Shown here piece after piece: positions 21,015 through 32,457 of a stretch of 64,000 nt of DNA. Both the position numbers and the translations under genes were made by a program. The DNA is taken from contig WHVD01000021.1 in NCBI GenBank assembly GCA_015178975.1, forward strand, positions 248,001 to 312,000, written 5' to 3'. The stretch is from Hysterangium stoloniferum. Its lineage: Eukaryota > Basidiomycota > Agaricomycetes > Hysterangiales > Hysterangiaceae. How positions within the stretch are numbered: position 1 is the first letter of the stretch; each line of letters opens with the position of its first letter. The notes beneath the pieces are model-generated. The model ran no database searches and was not told where the DNA came from. It worked only from the letters and a program-made list of their open reading frames with translations.

Positions 21015-23903
21015 GGATGCTTAAGGTGGAAATGATGTTGGATATGCTTGGAACCTTTTCAAGGGAGCATGTTGTGCAAGGGTTTGGTTTCAATATGATG
21101 GAACAGGCAGTTGGCCAAGGCTGGTAGTGAATATGGATTTAAAGTTAAATCCAAATAATTCTTACACATATTAGAAGTATAATATTTGCCTATGATTACA
21201 ATTTTGGACTAATAGATATATGATTCAAGGCAAGAGATCATAGAATCACAACATCATTACAAATTATCAATACACAGATGGGAAAAATGGGTTCATTCAG
21301 TGTAGTTTATAACACAGCTTATGAAACACTTCATATATATCTGGAATGTTCCATCCATCCACATGGATGTTTGAGGGCAATGGTGGCTAGAGCAGAATAC
21401 AGGAAAGAGCATACTGCCCACTCATCCTTCATCTCAGCAGCTTCGTGAAAAATATTGCCATGATGACACGGGTATGCTTTCACATGAGAAGGTTTCTTCA
21501 ACTGTGTTGAGATCAGGCGAGTAGGGTGGTAGATAATAAAGAACAATGCCTCTAAATAAGGTCATAAAAATTATTAACGGAGGGGCAGGCATAGTGCTAA
21601 GAAAAAGGAGGTCTAGAGGCTACATATCGTTTAATTATGGAATACCCGTGTAAGTATAACACAAATGTCTACGCAGCAGAATATCTTTGTGGAGTGCGTA
21701 TAATCATCTCAGGTTAGGTCCCATCAATGATCGATATCCATTTCGCGGTCTCGCAGGGCCAAGGCTTGAGAACTCGCTTCACAGGGTGTCAATGGTACAA
21801 GGTTCCCTACTAAAGGTAACACCGACTTTCCATGCCGTTGGGTACAACCTACAGAGTGGTAATCTTTCACTTACGATCGTAATCAAACCCGTCATCAGCG
21901 TCCTGGTTTACTGGAAATCTTCGTCGTTCCAAAACTTCGACTTTGATCATTTCTCACCCGTAGCCTCCGAATATCCAGACGTGGGCTGTAGATACTATTT
22001 ATTTGATAAAGCTACGGGTAGGCTGAGTGTGGCGTGGGGATACCAGTTGTGTTGTTACGTCAGTCACTCAGGCTAGTGCAACTAGTCGATTAATACCCAC
22101 AACGAATTGTATTCGAACACAGATTAGCCTATGGTGTTGTCAAATTGTTACATAATAGATGGTCCTTTGCATCTCTTGACCACATGGTCTGGCGTGTATC
22201 AAATACTTGGCGAATAGGAGCCAAAACGAACGATTGGTTTCCCATCTGATAAGCGATTTCCAATGGAACCATGACAACAACACTCAGCAATGCCAGATTT
22301 TGGCCAATTATCATTGAAAGAACATCAAAGGTGTATCGTAAACTTCAAGCGGATTTTGCATGTCGTTACTTCAGCCAATTACTGTTGAGACATTTTAAAG
22401 ATGAGTCCCGCCAAGCCACACATTTACACCATGGGATATTCCTGAAGCAATGAATGGATGATTTATTTCTAAGCGAGGATTATCACCATGTTCTGTCTAT
22501 TTGGACATGGGCAGTTGATCGTTTGTAATTGCACGGAATTTCTTTTTCTGGTGATTCTGGTGATGAGGGATGAAGCCATAAGCACATGGAGACCTCTAGT
22601 TAAAACCCTAGTTCCTTCCAACAAACTTCTGTCACAATGCGCATGAGGGCTTCTTAATCACACTGATATATAATGGGTAGCATAGTCCACCGAGAGACTA
22701 AAGTCTATCACTGTAAAGAGGTTGATCAGGTGGGTGTGATGGTATCCAATTGTCTAATTACTTTAAATTAAGCTTTCGATAATGTACAATTCTAGATATG
22801 AAGTAAATTCTTTTGGGACGTGCGTTACCTGGCGTGAAGATCGGAACACGAATATCATTGTTCAGGCGAGGCGGAAATACCAGTAACAAACGGCAACTGT
22901 CAACGGCAAAATAAGGTGAGCGATAGAGATTTGTTAACCTTTCGGTGACGAAATTGTGAATAAGAAGCCAGTTTGAGACGGCCATATCGAAACATACGAG
23001 AAAGTATCCTCCCATTTGAAGCGGCTAGGGACAGCCTACGAATAGGTGAATTATACGGCCGCCAGCGATGTGTGGCTGTGTTTAATATCAAAAAGTCGTT
23101 GTTCAAGGTTGTCTTTCATATTTAATAACTGCGCATATTTATTGCGCAGCTGAAGCATAGCCACGAGCGGCTCCGAGTGCCGGGAGTTATCCCGCATGAG
23201 TATCAGGGTCCCCTAATTTACAAAAAGCTCAGATGTTAGCGTCATGTACTTAGATAAATCACTAAGCATTGATGCAAAAATGATGTTACACCAAATAGCA
23301 GCGGTATATCAATAATCAACCGTGCGGCGCTGCTCAGTAAAACTGGGCTGCACCAAATTCTCGGTCCCCCAGACGCAATGAAAGTTGGAAGTGATCGACC
23401 ATACTTCTGGTGAAAAGGGACATTTTTTTTTAATGTAGTATACGTTTATCAACTAATATTATGCGTGGCGTACATGTGCGCAGTAACTCAGTTCCCACAA
23501 GTGACGGATAATATCGGTTGTGCAGGAACAGCGGCAATTTGACCATATTACTTAACCTGTACGACGTCTTTATTGTTGTCAAGCTAACCTTTTACAGGCA
23601 AAAACTCATTACATAATAGACTAGCACGATATCATGTATTCCGACAACTTCTCTTACACTGCTTCTTTGCCACCTTAACGAGTCTTTTACGCTGGCGAGG
23701 ATCAATCGCGTTTCATACGTTTTTCATTGGCATTTGCTTATATGGAGGTGAAGCCTTGCTCACGAAGACGTCAATGAGGTACGGTTACCGGATGTAGTCC
23801 ACGCCACTTTATCCCCCTGACGTGAGACCCGTACTCGAACGAATTGAGACGTATCCTATACGCTGAAAAATATTTGGCAGTCAAAGTACCAATTGTCTAA
23901 ATG

Positions 23904-23910
23904 TATATAA
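23904..23910 (+). promoter_or_regulatory. TATA box of laccase 3
   Basis: TATATAA lies 58 bp before the start codon, in the same context as copy 2. Confidence 0.6.
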
Positions 23911-23961
23911 ATGACTGGTTCGACTCATCATCTCAATCACTTCAGTTTCATTCACTGAAAC

Positions 23962-26569
23962 ATGGCTCAATTCCTCTTTCTCTATGCCTTTGCTTCTTTG
24001 ATATTTTGGAATGCTGATATCGTGATATCCGCAGATGTCAATTATCAGTTCAATATAATCAACGGCAATGTTGCACCTGATGGATTCACTCGCAATGCCA
24101 TCCTGGTAAACAATCAATTCCCTGGAACATTGATTCAGGCAAATAAAGACGACACGCTGCATATCAATGTTAGCGTGCAGCTCGATAATCCAAATATGCG
24201 TCGGTCAACTTCCATTCATGTATGCTATGCCATCATTATTAAAAACCGTGTAACTTACTCTCTTATTAGTGGCACGGATTGGTATTATATTTTAAAAGAT
24301 AATTAACCTTGTTATTTATTTGAATGATTAGTTCCAACACAGAACAGCCTCTGAGGGTAGGTCTTGTCCTCATTACGCCACCAATTACTCAATAGTTGCA
24401 ACATACTGTGCTCACAGATGGACCTGCCATGGTATGAATTGAAAACTCCTCACAAAAAGCCTCTCCTTGACCATTCCATCGTAAAGGTTAACCAATGCCC
24501 TATCGCACCCGGTCATTCTTACACTTATGACATCCCGCTCAATGGCCAATCAGGCACCTTCTGTAACTCAGTCTTTGTTGTTGTAAACTATTGGATATGT
24601 GGTGATCAGAATTTATGCAGGGTATCACAGTCATCTGTCTACACAGTACGTAGACGGTTTGCGTGGGCCCCTGGTCATATACGGTACGTCATATGCTCAC
24701 AGACTGCATTTTCATGAGATTGAGAAAGATATTGATCGGAAGATAATAATGACCCGAATATTGGACTTTACGACGTGGACGATGCAACGACTGTACGCAT
24801 TGCTTAGCCTTGGTATAACTACAAATCTTACCTTTTTACAAAGGTCATCACTTTGGCCGATTGGTATCACGGCTTTGCTCCCGCCTTGCAAGCCAACTAT
24901 TTCTCGCCTGACAATGGAGGCGGTCAGGAGCCTGTTCCCGACTCCGGTGTCATCAATGGTCTGGGGAGATTTAATGGTGGCCCCACGAACGTCCCTCGTG
25001 CGGTTGTTAATGTCATTCCCGGCCAGCGCTACCGCCTTAGAGTCATCAACATATCTGGCTTCGCACAGTTCCGTTTTTCAATTGAAGGTCACAGCATGAC
25101 GATTATTGAAGCTGATGGGATTCCACACGAACCCCTAACGGTTGATTCTTTTAATATTTATGTCGCACAACGGTGAGCTGGTCACAGTGATTTTCATGCC
25201 ATACATTGCATTGATGATCGATCCACTTCAGTTACTCAGTGGTAGTGAGTAGGTCAATACTCGCGATTACCAATTTCTTATAATATTTCACCACAAAGAT
25301 CACCGCAAATCAACCTGTTGCTAACTACTGGATCCGTGCACCAATGACTGTATCAGGTGCAAGTGACAACCCCAACCGTGAGTCCCTATCCCATGTATTG
25401 TGCTTCTTTTATTTTATATGCACCTATGATTATCAGTTGACCCGGAAGACATTTTCGCTGTTCTACATTATGCGGGCGCACCTAATGGGGATCCTACCAC
25501 TGAGGCTAATGTTAGCCCAGACGGAGTATTATTGAGTGAAAATAACCTTCACGTAGGCTCCATACATACCGTATTGTTAATCGTTACCCTGCCACTGACC
25601 TTTCCAGGCAATTGGACTCCCAGTTCCCGGAGGTAGCGGTCCTGCTGACCGCACCATTGACCTTGATTTTACCAAATCTACGGATGGTAATGGCGCTGTG
25701 GAGGTTTGAAAGTCCTTCGTTACCCAACATAAGCTCATGCATGCATTTATAGTGGACTATTAACGGAATCCAATACCTACCTCCTGATCTTCCAACGCTG
25801 CTTAACATTATAGCAAACAACTTCACATTTGAATCTAACTTCACCACACCGGAACATACCTTTGTGCTGAACAGAAATAACGTCATAGATGTCACCATCC
25901 ATGGGAGTCTGAACGGTATTACCCATCCTTTGTAAGAAAATATGCACACCTTCTTGCATCTTCTCTTACCTAGCATTGAAACACCAGCCATCTTCACGGC
26001 CATGCATTCCATGTCATCCAGTCTAGTGACGGAGGAGGTGATGACTTGATAACACAAATATATCCATGAAATACTAATACGTTTGTTCTCAAGACGAAAA
26101 TTTTGTGAATCCACCAGGTAAAAGGATGAAAAGACACCGAGTAAACCGCTGACAGTCGTTATTTCACTTTTAGTTCGTGATGTCATTGGTGTTGGGAGTG
26201 GCGGGGTCAAGATTCGATTCGAGACTGACAATCCTGGACCGTGGTTCCTGTATGTTAAGGCCTCTTAGTCTTTATTGTTTCAGTTGTAACTAACACCATG
26301 GTAGTCACTGCCATATTGACTGGCACCTGGAAGCGTAAGTTTGTGGCATATATATTTGATGTAGATTCTTAACTGCAGATATATAGTGGTCTGGCTGTGG
26401 TATTCGCTGAAGCGCCCCAAGATCAACGCAGCGGTCCCGACGCAGAAATTATCAAGAACACTTGGCTGGACTTGTGTCCGGTATGCAGCCATTTCTTGCT
26501 ATGGGTTTGACCGTGACAATGAATGCTTTCCCCTAGATTTACAACGCTCTCCCTCCCGACCAGCAATAG
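23962..26569 (+). CDS. Laccase (multicopper oxidase), copy 3
   Basis: Same plan as copies 1 and 2. It starts MAQFLFLYAFASLIFWNA and ends ALPPDQQ with TAG at 26567-26569. The copper-binding motifs HWHG, WYHSH, HLHGHAF and HCHIDWH are kept, as are the 12-, 14- and 7-nt micro-exons. I found no stop or frameshift in any exon compared with copy 1, so it is probably functional. Differences from copy 2 are few (for example IPGQRYRLR instead of ISGKRYRLR; TDGNG instead of TDSNG). Being nearly equal to copy 2 in exons and introns, it is the product of the more recent duplication. Different activity from its sisters cannot be judged from sequence. Confidence 0.9.
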
Positions 26570-28010
26570 ATTCGGACGGTGCATTTAACGCAACCTCATG
26601 TTCCTATATACCTCCTGATTTGAATAGTTCGCTGTTCCATTTCTGCTCTGTTACGCTTTGGATGTGATGTTTCAATTTCATATTAGTAGTTCAATTTCTC
26701 GTGCGTTTCTCGGGCAACAGAGTTAACCTTCCAGGTGCTTTAGCCACGCTCTTCTATATCAGGCATTTTGTGAAATCAGAATACAAGAGTTTAGAAAACC
26801 CACATGGCACAAACTACCTACAAGGCTGTTCGGCTCGTGGTAGGATAATCCATCAGGTGACATCGTCCTGTAGCGTAGAGCATCCATCCCTATCATGTGG
26901 CGGAAATAGGGGCCGATGCTGGCGTGAAGGACAACTGGCTCTCCGAGTGTGTCGGATCGCTATTATTATGTCTCATTTGAACAATTACATTCCACATGGG
27001 TACGGTGTTAAATGACATAAATGACGAGCGAGCTAAATATGTCATTTGCTCACGGTCCATAAGGCCATCTGCATTATTGTATAACTGTAATGAAGCACCG
27101 GATGTATCTGGGGGACATACCTACAGATCCTGGAAACCTTATCTCTGTGGCAGCTGCCTCACCCATTTTTGCAACTTTAATGCGATATAAGGTTGCTAGA
27201 AACTCCTGATTTTCTTGGTTCTGTAGATTATAGACTGTCTGCTTATCCATTTGTGAGTCCAACAAAAAGCAGCAGCCTCTTTTTTGAGCGACAGTGGATC
27301 AGGGTGCAACAGCAAAAATCTTCTCAACCAATTGTATCACTTTTAATTTCTAAAATCCCATTTGCCTTCCATGTATAGGACCGAAGGTACCACAGTCCCG
27401 GAACAGCTCTGAGTGATCCGCGATAGTAGTAAATATCGTCTTGCCCTCGCTTCGGACTGAAACTCCCAGGTGCTGGCATGTCAATGTAATCAGCGACGTA
27501 TTTCAGTGTACACAGTCATGTGATTCTTTTCCCTTTTTCCAGGATTTACCCCAAAGCGCTCATGGAGCCAAGTCCTTTCATAGATGTCATTGATCGCGGC
27601 CAAATGTCAGGTTTTAGTTTTGGTCGGTTAGTCCTATGTTTTAACAACTTGGAAATATAATGATAATGATAATGTTGTTTTCGTAATACGAATGCTTCCT
27701 GACAAACCTAAAGCAAGGGCAGACAACCCCCAAACTAATTTACATGAGTTTGTCATTACAATGAACATAAGTACGCTATTTAAGTACCCACCTCAGCCGC
27801 TGCTCAAAACACGAATAGCCTAGTGTCGAGTGCCGTACGATCCCTGGCATGCCGGGAGTAGTTCGGCTCTCAACGTCCAGCTGAGCGTACGGAAGAGTCT
27901 CACGCTCTTTGTTTTTCTTACCACGACTCAGTCATTACGATCCAAAGACTAGCACTCATTCATACTTTTTCGTTCATTTAATCATTTAGAATTAGTTTAT
28001 TTCTCACAGC
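26570..28010. other. Decayed region after laccase 3
   Basis: Unit 3 ends near 26650. Protein-like pieces follow on the plus strand: MAQTTYKAVRLV at 26803, then SGDIV, VKDNW and VLND pieces in shifting frames, which recall the start of medium-chain enoyl reductases. Another piece near 27090-27180 encodes LGDIPTDPGNLISVAAASP and has no family I recognise. Many stops separate these pieces, so at most they are gene remnants. From about 27770 the sequence is the leader of the DIRS-like element. Confidence 0.3.
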
Positions 28011-29174
28011 ATGACATCTGGATCGGCGCCACAGGGAGTATTCGCGCACTTAGGTATTAACCTGAGTGACGATAGGCACCCGCCCCACATGGATGCAGGG
28101 CTGGAAGATGTACCTTCTAGGGCGGCCGGGACCTCCAGGATGTCAGAAGTACCACTAACAGAATCTGTTGTGGATGGCAGGAATGCACAGCCACTAGACC
28201 ACCACTCTCCTGCTCCAGAGATTGAGCTATTGGATGCACAGATAGCTCGGTTGATGGCACAGTGACGCCTGCTTTCAAACAGCAATGGCCCCATTAATCA
28301 GGAAGGGATATTGGCGATGAATGCACCAGAAGGAGTGACGAGGTTATTTGTTGGCCCAGAAGTGCTATGCCAGACCTTGACTATGACTTTCCTGTCAGAG
28401 GAAACTGGTGGCAGCAGGAGAATGCCAGTCCCGGAAATCATCCCTGGCTTCAAAGCAAACCCACTAGAGATCTGTGAGTACCATTTCCTGTCCCCCATCA
28501 CAGTCAAAGGGCCATGTTCACACAATGTGTGTTACATGGCCAGACAGACAGTTATCTGCATTGCAGAAGGCATGCATGCCATATGAGGCAATCATTTTGA
28601 TACCATTGTGGAATGCACATGTGCATTACTGGGCACACAGCCCAGCAGCATTGCAGAATGCATGTGGCACAGCACAATCAGCCATGTTTCCACAGTGTAA
28701 CTGGCACTTGCTCCATCCTTCATTAACCATACTGTTCTTTGTTTACATGTCAGACTAACATGTTTATGTCCAGTGATTCCACAGAAAGTGGAAGAGGCCT
28801 TTAGGAACCTCCATTACATCCCTTACATTTCACTCACCACTGAAGTATGGAGGAAAGCCAAGAGGGGCATGGAAGAGTTTACCTTCTCACCAGCTGGTGG
28901 CTTTGTGGCCAAAGGGCTAGAGTGTGAGAATGAGAAAAGTATCAGTATAATTGACTGGCTGGCAGCAGCAGTGGACCGCACCAGAGTCCATGTGGGCTCA
29001 AATAGAGCCAATGCACTTGCAGCACATCACTCTATTGTGACATCAGTTGCAAAGTCACATAGCTGGGAGGTTGCCATGGATTATGATGTACAACAGCAAG
29101 AAGTGGCAGTATGTAACCCAGCTCATGACTTAAGCTGCTTGGATACTGAAGCACTGACAATCATATCAATGTGA
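28011..29174 (+). pseudogene. DIRS-like gag, first part, with probable intron
   Basis: Starts MTSGSAPQGVFAHLG at 28011. A TGA at 28263 interrupts the frame, which then continues to NPLEI near 28472. The next 300 bp lack coding sense but begin GTGAGT and end TATGTCCAG (28473-28771). Joining them restores a frame into IPQKVEEAFRNLHY, so this looks like a spliceosomal intron; the second DIRS copy keeps the same 3' border. The later part holds EKSISIIDWLAAAVDR and EVAMDYDVQQQE, shared with copy 2 at 60043. The function is capsid-like by position only. Confidence 0.7.
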
Positions 29175-29740
29175 TTGGCACTGCACATGGTGAGATCAAA
29201 CTGTCCCATGGTCATACCACCCAAGCACCCACAATCTCCTAGAGCACCAGCTCAACCAGTGTCACTGGAAAAGAGGTCACACACTGAGAAAGATACATCA
29301 CATTGTTTTTGGTGTAGAGTTTAAGGACATTTTCCTGCCAACTGCAAAGCAAAGCTCACAACAGCAGGAAAGAATGCTGTCTCAATTATGCATGGTGCCA
29401 GGAACAAGCAGGCCCTCACCACACCCAATGGTAAGCAATTCTGCTTTGGCTGGGCACTTGGATCATCCTGTAAGTGGGGTGACAGCTGCATCAATGCCCA
29501 TGCATGCAACATCTGCTTTGAGGAGAGCCACAGAGCAGGAGCCTGCAAACAGCTCTGACCTGAGATGGGTCATAATGCCACTGGACCCTGCAGGCATGGC
29601 ATGTATATTGAGTGAATATGGGATAATACAAGACTGGCAGAACATTATAGCAGGTTTAATCAGTGGATTCGACATTGGGGTGAAAGACTACATTACACAG
29701 ATAGCTATTTTTCCAGAATCACAAATCTTCATTAACAGAT
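29175..29740 (+). pseudogene. DIRS-like gag, zinc-finger region, broken
   Basis: In shifting frames with stops one can read a CCHC knuckle (HCFWCRV-stop-GHFPANC) and, after FCFGWALGSS, a cysteine-rich segment CKWGDSCINAHACNICF followed by ESHRAGAC. Copy 2 carries the same arrangement (CFRCGAQGRFPADC), there with Arg in place of the His. Such fingers bind the element's RNA in gag proteins. Confidence 0.65.
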
Positions 29741-30265
29741 ATGGACTTTATATGCAGGTATATAGTGAGTGAGCAAGAAGCAGGTCATTACTCCAGAGGC
29801 TTTACACCAGAGGACCTGGAGCAGATCATCAGACCATTCCAAACTTCTCCCTTGGGATTAATCCCAAAACCAAATTCAAATACTTGCCATATGATCCAAG
29901 ACCTCTCTTTCCCTCAGAATAACCCAAATCATTCTTCCATAAACAGCCACATAAATTCTGACGATTTCCCAACAGAATGGGGCACATTCAGGGAGGTGGC
30001 AGCTTTGATCTTATCACTGCCAGAGGGTTCTCTAGCAGCAACCTTTGACATTTCAGCAGCTTACCGGATAACTCCCATAAGGCCAGTTCAGCAGAACACA
30101 TGTTGTGTGTTCTGGGATGACTTAGTTTACATTGACTGGGCAGTCACATTTGGTTTGGCCTTGAGTGCTGGAGTATTTGGCAGCATAGCAGATATGCTAA
30201 TACCCTTATACCACAGAGCAGGCTTTGGGCGACTGCTCAAATGGGTGGATGACTTCTCCCCATAG
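29741..30265 (+). pseudogene. DIRS-like reverse transcriptase, truncated
   Basis: An open frame of 174 codons with SPLGLIPKPNSNTCHMIQDL, then LAATFDISAAYRITPIRP (first catalytic Asp) and the active-site block GFGRLLKWVDDF (Val-Asp-Asp), followed at once by a stop. The C-terminal third of the RT is missing compared with copy 2, which still has YIGFIWNLENRTATVPVEKL at about 61520. This internal deletion removes an estimated several hundred bases. Confidence 0.82.
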
Positions 30266-30666
30266 TGTCACCAGAAATTGTCGACATAGGGTGGTGGGGA
30301 GATGCCAGTACATCCTTCGGACTCGGGATGGTTGTTGGCACCCAATGGGCAGTATGGAAGTGGGCTCCTGGCTTCAAAGTAGGCCCGCATTGCCAGTGCA
30401 ACATTGGCTGGGCAGAGGCCATCACTGTGGAGATGGGCCTGAGGTTAGCATTACAGAGCAGTTTAACACAGCAGCAGGACCCAGCACATTCAATCTTTTT
30501 AGTACGATCCGACAACACAGGTGTAGTTGCCATCTTGAACAGGGGTCGCTCATGCAACAAACAAACAAACAAAATTCTCAAGGAGATTTACAAATTGTTA
30601 GCCAAAAACCATATACAACTGAAAGCCGAATACATACCATTGAGTATTGCAGATACCCTCTCATGA
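30265..30666 (+). pseudogene. DIRS-like RNase H domain
   Basis: Open frame of 133 codons. VDIGWWGDASTSFGLG carries the first Asp of the RNase H fold, NIGWAEAITVEMGL the Glu, and VRSDNTGVVAILNRGRS the next Asp; KAEYIPLSIADTLS ends the domain where the family has a further Asp. The domain itself is open, but it is separated from the RT by the deletion junction near 30262. Confidence 0.8.
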
Positions 30667-30942
30667 GGGCAGATGGCTGAGTTTCTCAAAGGTTTTCCAG
30701 CAGTATGCACACATGCCACAATGGATATTCCTGGACATTTGATGCACCGGATCCAGTCACTGTAGCCCCAGCCAGAGTATCAGCTCCATTTGCCTCATCA
30801 TTGCAGACAACAGCATCAAACCAATTGCACCTGGTCCCATTGGTACTGAGACCACCATGCAAAGTGGGAGAAAGACTATTCAAGTGGAAAGGGATCAACG
30901 TACCACCACCAGCTACAGTGCACCACCCAGTACTACATCTGC

Positions 30943-31780
30943 TTGCATCTGTGGCCTCTGAGGCATCACTACAGGCAGGAGGCAGGCAGCTATGGATCAG
31001 GCCTCCACAAATTCCATATTTTTTGTGACATATTTTCAGTGTCAGAAGCAGACAGGTTGCTGGCATCATTTCTGGTCTTACACTCCTTTGCACTTTGGGC
31101 AGCAGCAGACCCATCACTCCTAGGGGAGTCACTAACAGCTGGAACTGCATTCAAAATGGTATCAATTAACATCACGCGGAAATACCTGTCAGCAATTAGG
31201 GTGTGGCATTTAGCCCAGGGCTGGCCACCACTGTTATCAGATGATGAGTGGGCAAGGATAGATTGGTCTTTGAGAGGGCTGGAGAACTTACAGGGTAATA
31301 CTCGGAGAAGGCTTCCAAGACCACCCATAAAATTGAAGATGTTGTTCATACTGAAGTTGTCCTTGGATTTGGATAACCCTTTTAACACTTGTGTTTGGGC
31401 TGCATCATCATGTGCCTTTTGGGGGCAGATGAGATTTGGAGAGGTGACAGTCCAATCCAGGTCACATTTTGATGGCAATAAACACCTAAAGTGCAAGGAT
31501 GCCCTAATTAGCCAGGACAACAATGGCAAACAGTATGCACACTTAGATTTACCAGCATCAAAAATGGCTAGGGCTGGCATGTCCCAGTCAGTTTTCCTAA
31601 CAGTCCAACAGAGAGCTTGTCCAATTGAAGCACTCACTAACCTATCAAAAATTGTCCCTACTGGACCTGAGGATCCACTTTTTTGCTGGTGGGATGATAA
31701 AGGTGAAATTAGACCTTTAATCAAGAAAGCAGCACTTGAGCGAATAAATTCAATTCTCAGTGCATGGGGATGGGGAACAA
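30943..31780 (+). pseudogene. DIRS-like tyrosine recombinase, C-terminus missing
   Basis: The enzyme would insert the circular DNA copy without a DDE integrase. The open frame includes FSVSEADRLLASFLVLHSFA, an N-terminal SAM-like region up to WSLRGLENLQG, then the catalytic half with FWGQMRFGEVTVQSR (first catalytic Arg region) and ERINSILSAWGWGTT. The frame then passes into foreign gypsy sequence. The HxxR and Tyr part, seen in copy 2 as GHSF ... SRWKSLAYK, is lost, so it is inactive. Confidence 0.82.
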
Positions 31781-31784
31781 CACC

Positions 31785-32440
31785 ATTGAATTGTAGGTAT
31801 GGGCCACTACCTGGATCCATTTAGACCATTCATCTTTCAAAGAAGCACAGTACACTCTGAGCATTTGCTCAATGATAGCATTGGCATTCTCCGTTTGACT
31901 GTCAGTTTCAGGATGATGGGATGAGGATACTGTGAGGGCACTTCTGTATACCTTGAAGACCCAGAACCTACAGGTTCATCTCTTGTCACAATCACAGATT
32001 ATCCTTGAGGGTAATCCAAAGGGAGCAGCTACTTTATTCACAAAAATTCACACAAATCCTTCTGCAGATAAATCCAAGGTCATGGGCTCACAATTAAGAA
32101 ACACGTGAGTTTATCCACAATGACAAAGATGGCGGAGTAAGCACCCTCTGCAGAAGGTGGCAATCCGGTAATCAGGTCCATTGAGACAACCTCAAATGGC
32201 CTTAAGGGTACTTCTGCAGGTTGAAGAGCTCCTTGTCGAGCGGAATGATCAACCTTAGTTTTCTGGCATATGTCACAGCTGTGAGCATATGCCACACAGC
32301 CCTGCAACATCCTCAGCCAGAAAAACTGGTCCTTCATCAGCTGAAAGAGTCTGTGACCACCCACATGAGTTCCTTTGAAGGGATTGTTGTGTATCAATTT
32401 GAGTATGGTTGACATCATGCTGTTAGGTACACAGATTCGA
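31785..32440 (-). pseudogene. Gypsy integrase, partial
   Basis: The zinc-binding part has His, His, Cys, Cys in HVGGHRLFQL and AHSCDICQKTK, followed by the catalytic core start VVSMDLITGLPP (first Asp of the DDE triad) and FVIVDKLT. From 32080 down the frame is broken; pieces such as EQMLRVYCASLKDEWSKWIQ still match the family (the Glu of the triad lies nearby). The C-terminal chromodomain part is missing. Confidence 0.8.
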
Positions 32441-32457
32441 CTTTTCCAGTCTGAATC

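Larger units (their letters stand above)
19625..23961. other. Spacer between laccase 2 and 3
   Basis: It holds, in order, laccase downstream DNA, the longer copy of the zinc-finger-like mobile segment (19920-21014), about 550 bp of unrecognised AT-rich DNA (21015-21570), and the duplicated upstream region of laccase 3 (from 21571). No intact gene is seen. Confidence 0.55.
21571..26650 (+). repeat. Laccase segmental duplication, unit 3
   Basis: Third tandem unit. Its first 22 bases (21571-21592, ending AACGGAGGGGCAGGCAT) match the last exon of the glycosidase gene at 8862-8883. The match then jumps to the TAGTGCTAAG motif found at 9088 in unit 1. The unit therefore began inside the glycosidase gene and later lost about 200 bp. 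Confidence 0.8.
28011..31780 (+). mobile_element. DIRS-like retroelement, copy 1, internally deleted
   Basis: The gene order is gag-like protein with zinc fingers, reverse transcriptase, RNase H, then a tyrosine recombinase in place of a DDE integrase, which defines DIRS-type elements. All parts are on the plus strand. The stretch between the RT active site and the RNase H is missing, several frames are broken, and the recombinase is cut off before its catalytic C-terminus at the junction with the gypsy element (about 31778-31790). A second copy lies at 57090-63025. The 5' leader probably starts near 27770; no terminal repeats were identified. Confidence 0.85.

Noticed and set aside
30990..31820. 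Minus-strand open frame of 276 codons opposite the DIRS recombinase
   Set aside because: The plus strand has the recognisable recombinase; the antisense frame has no family features.
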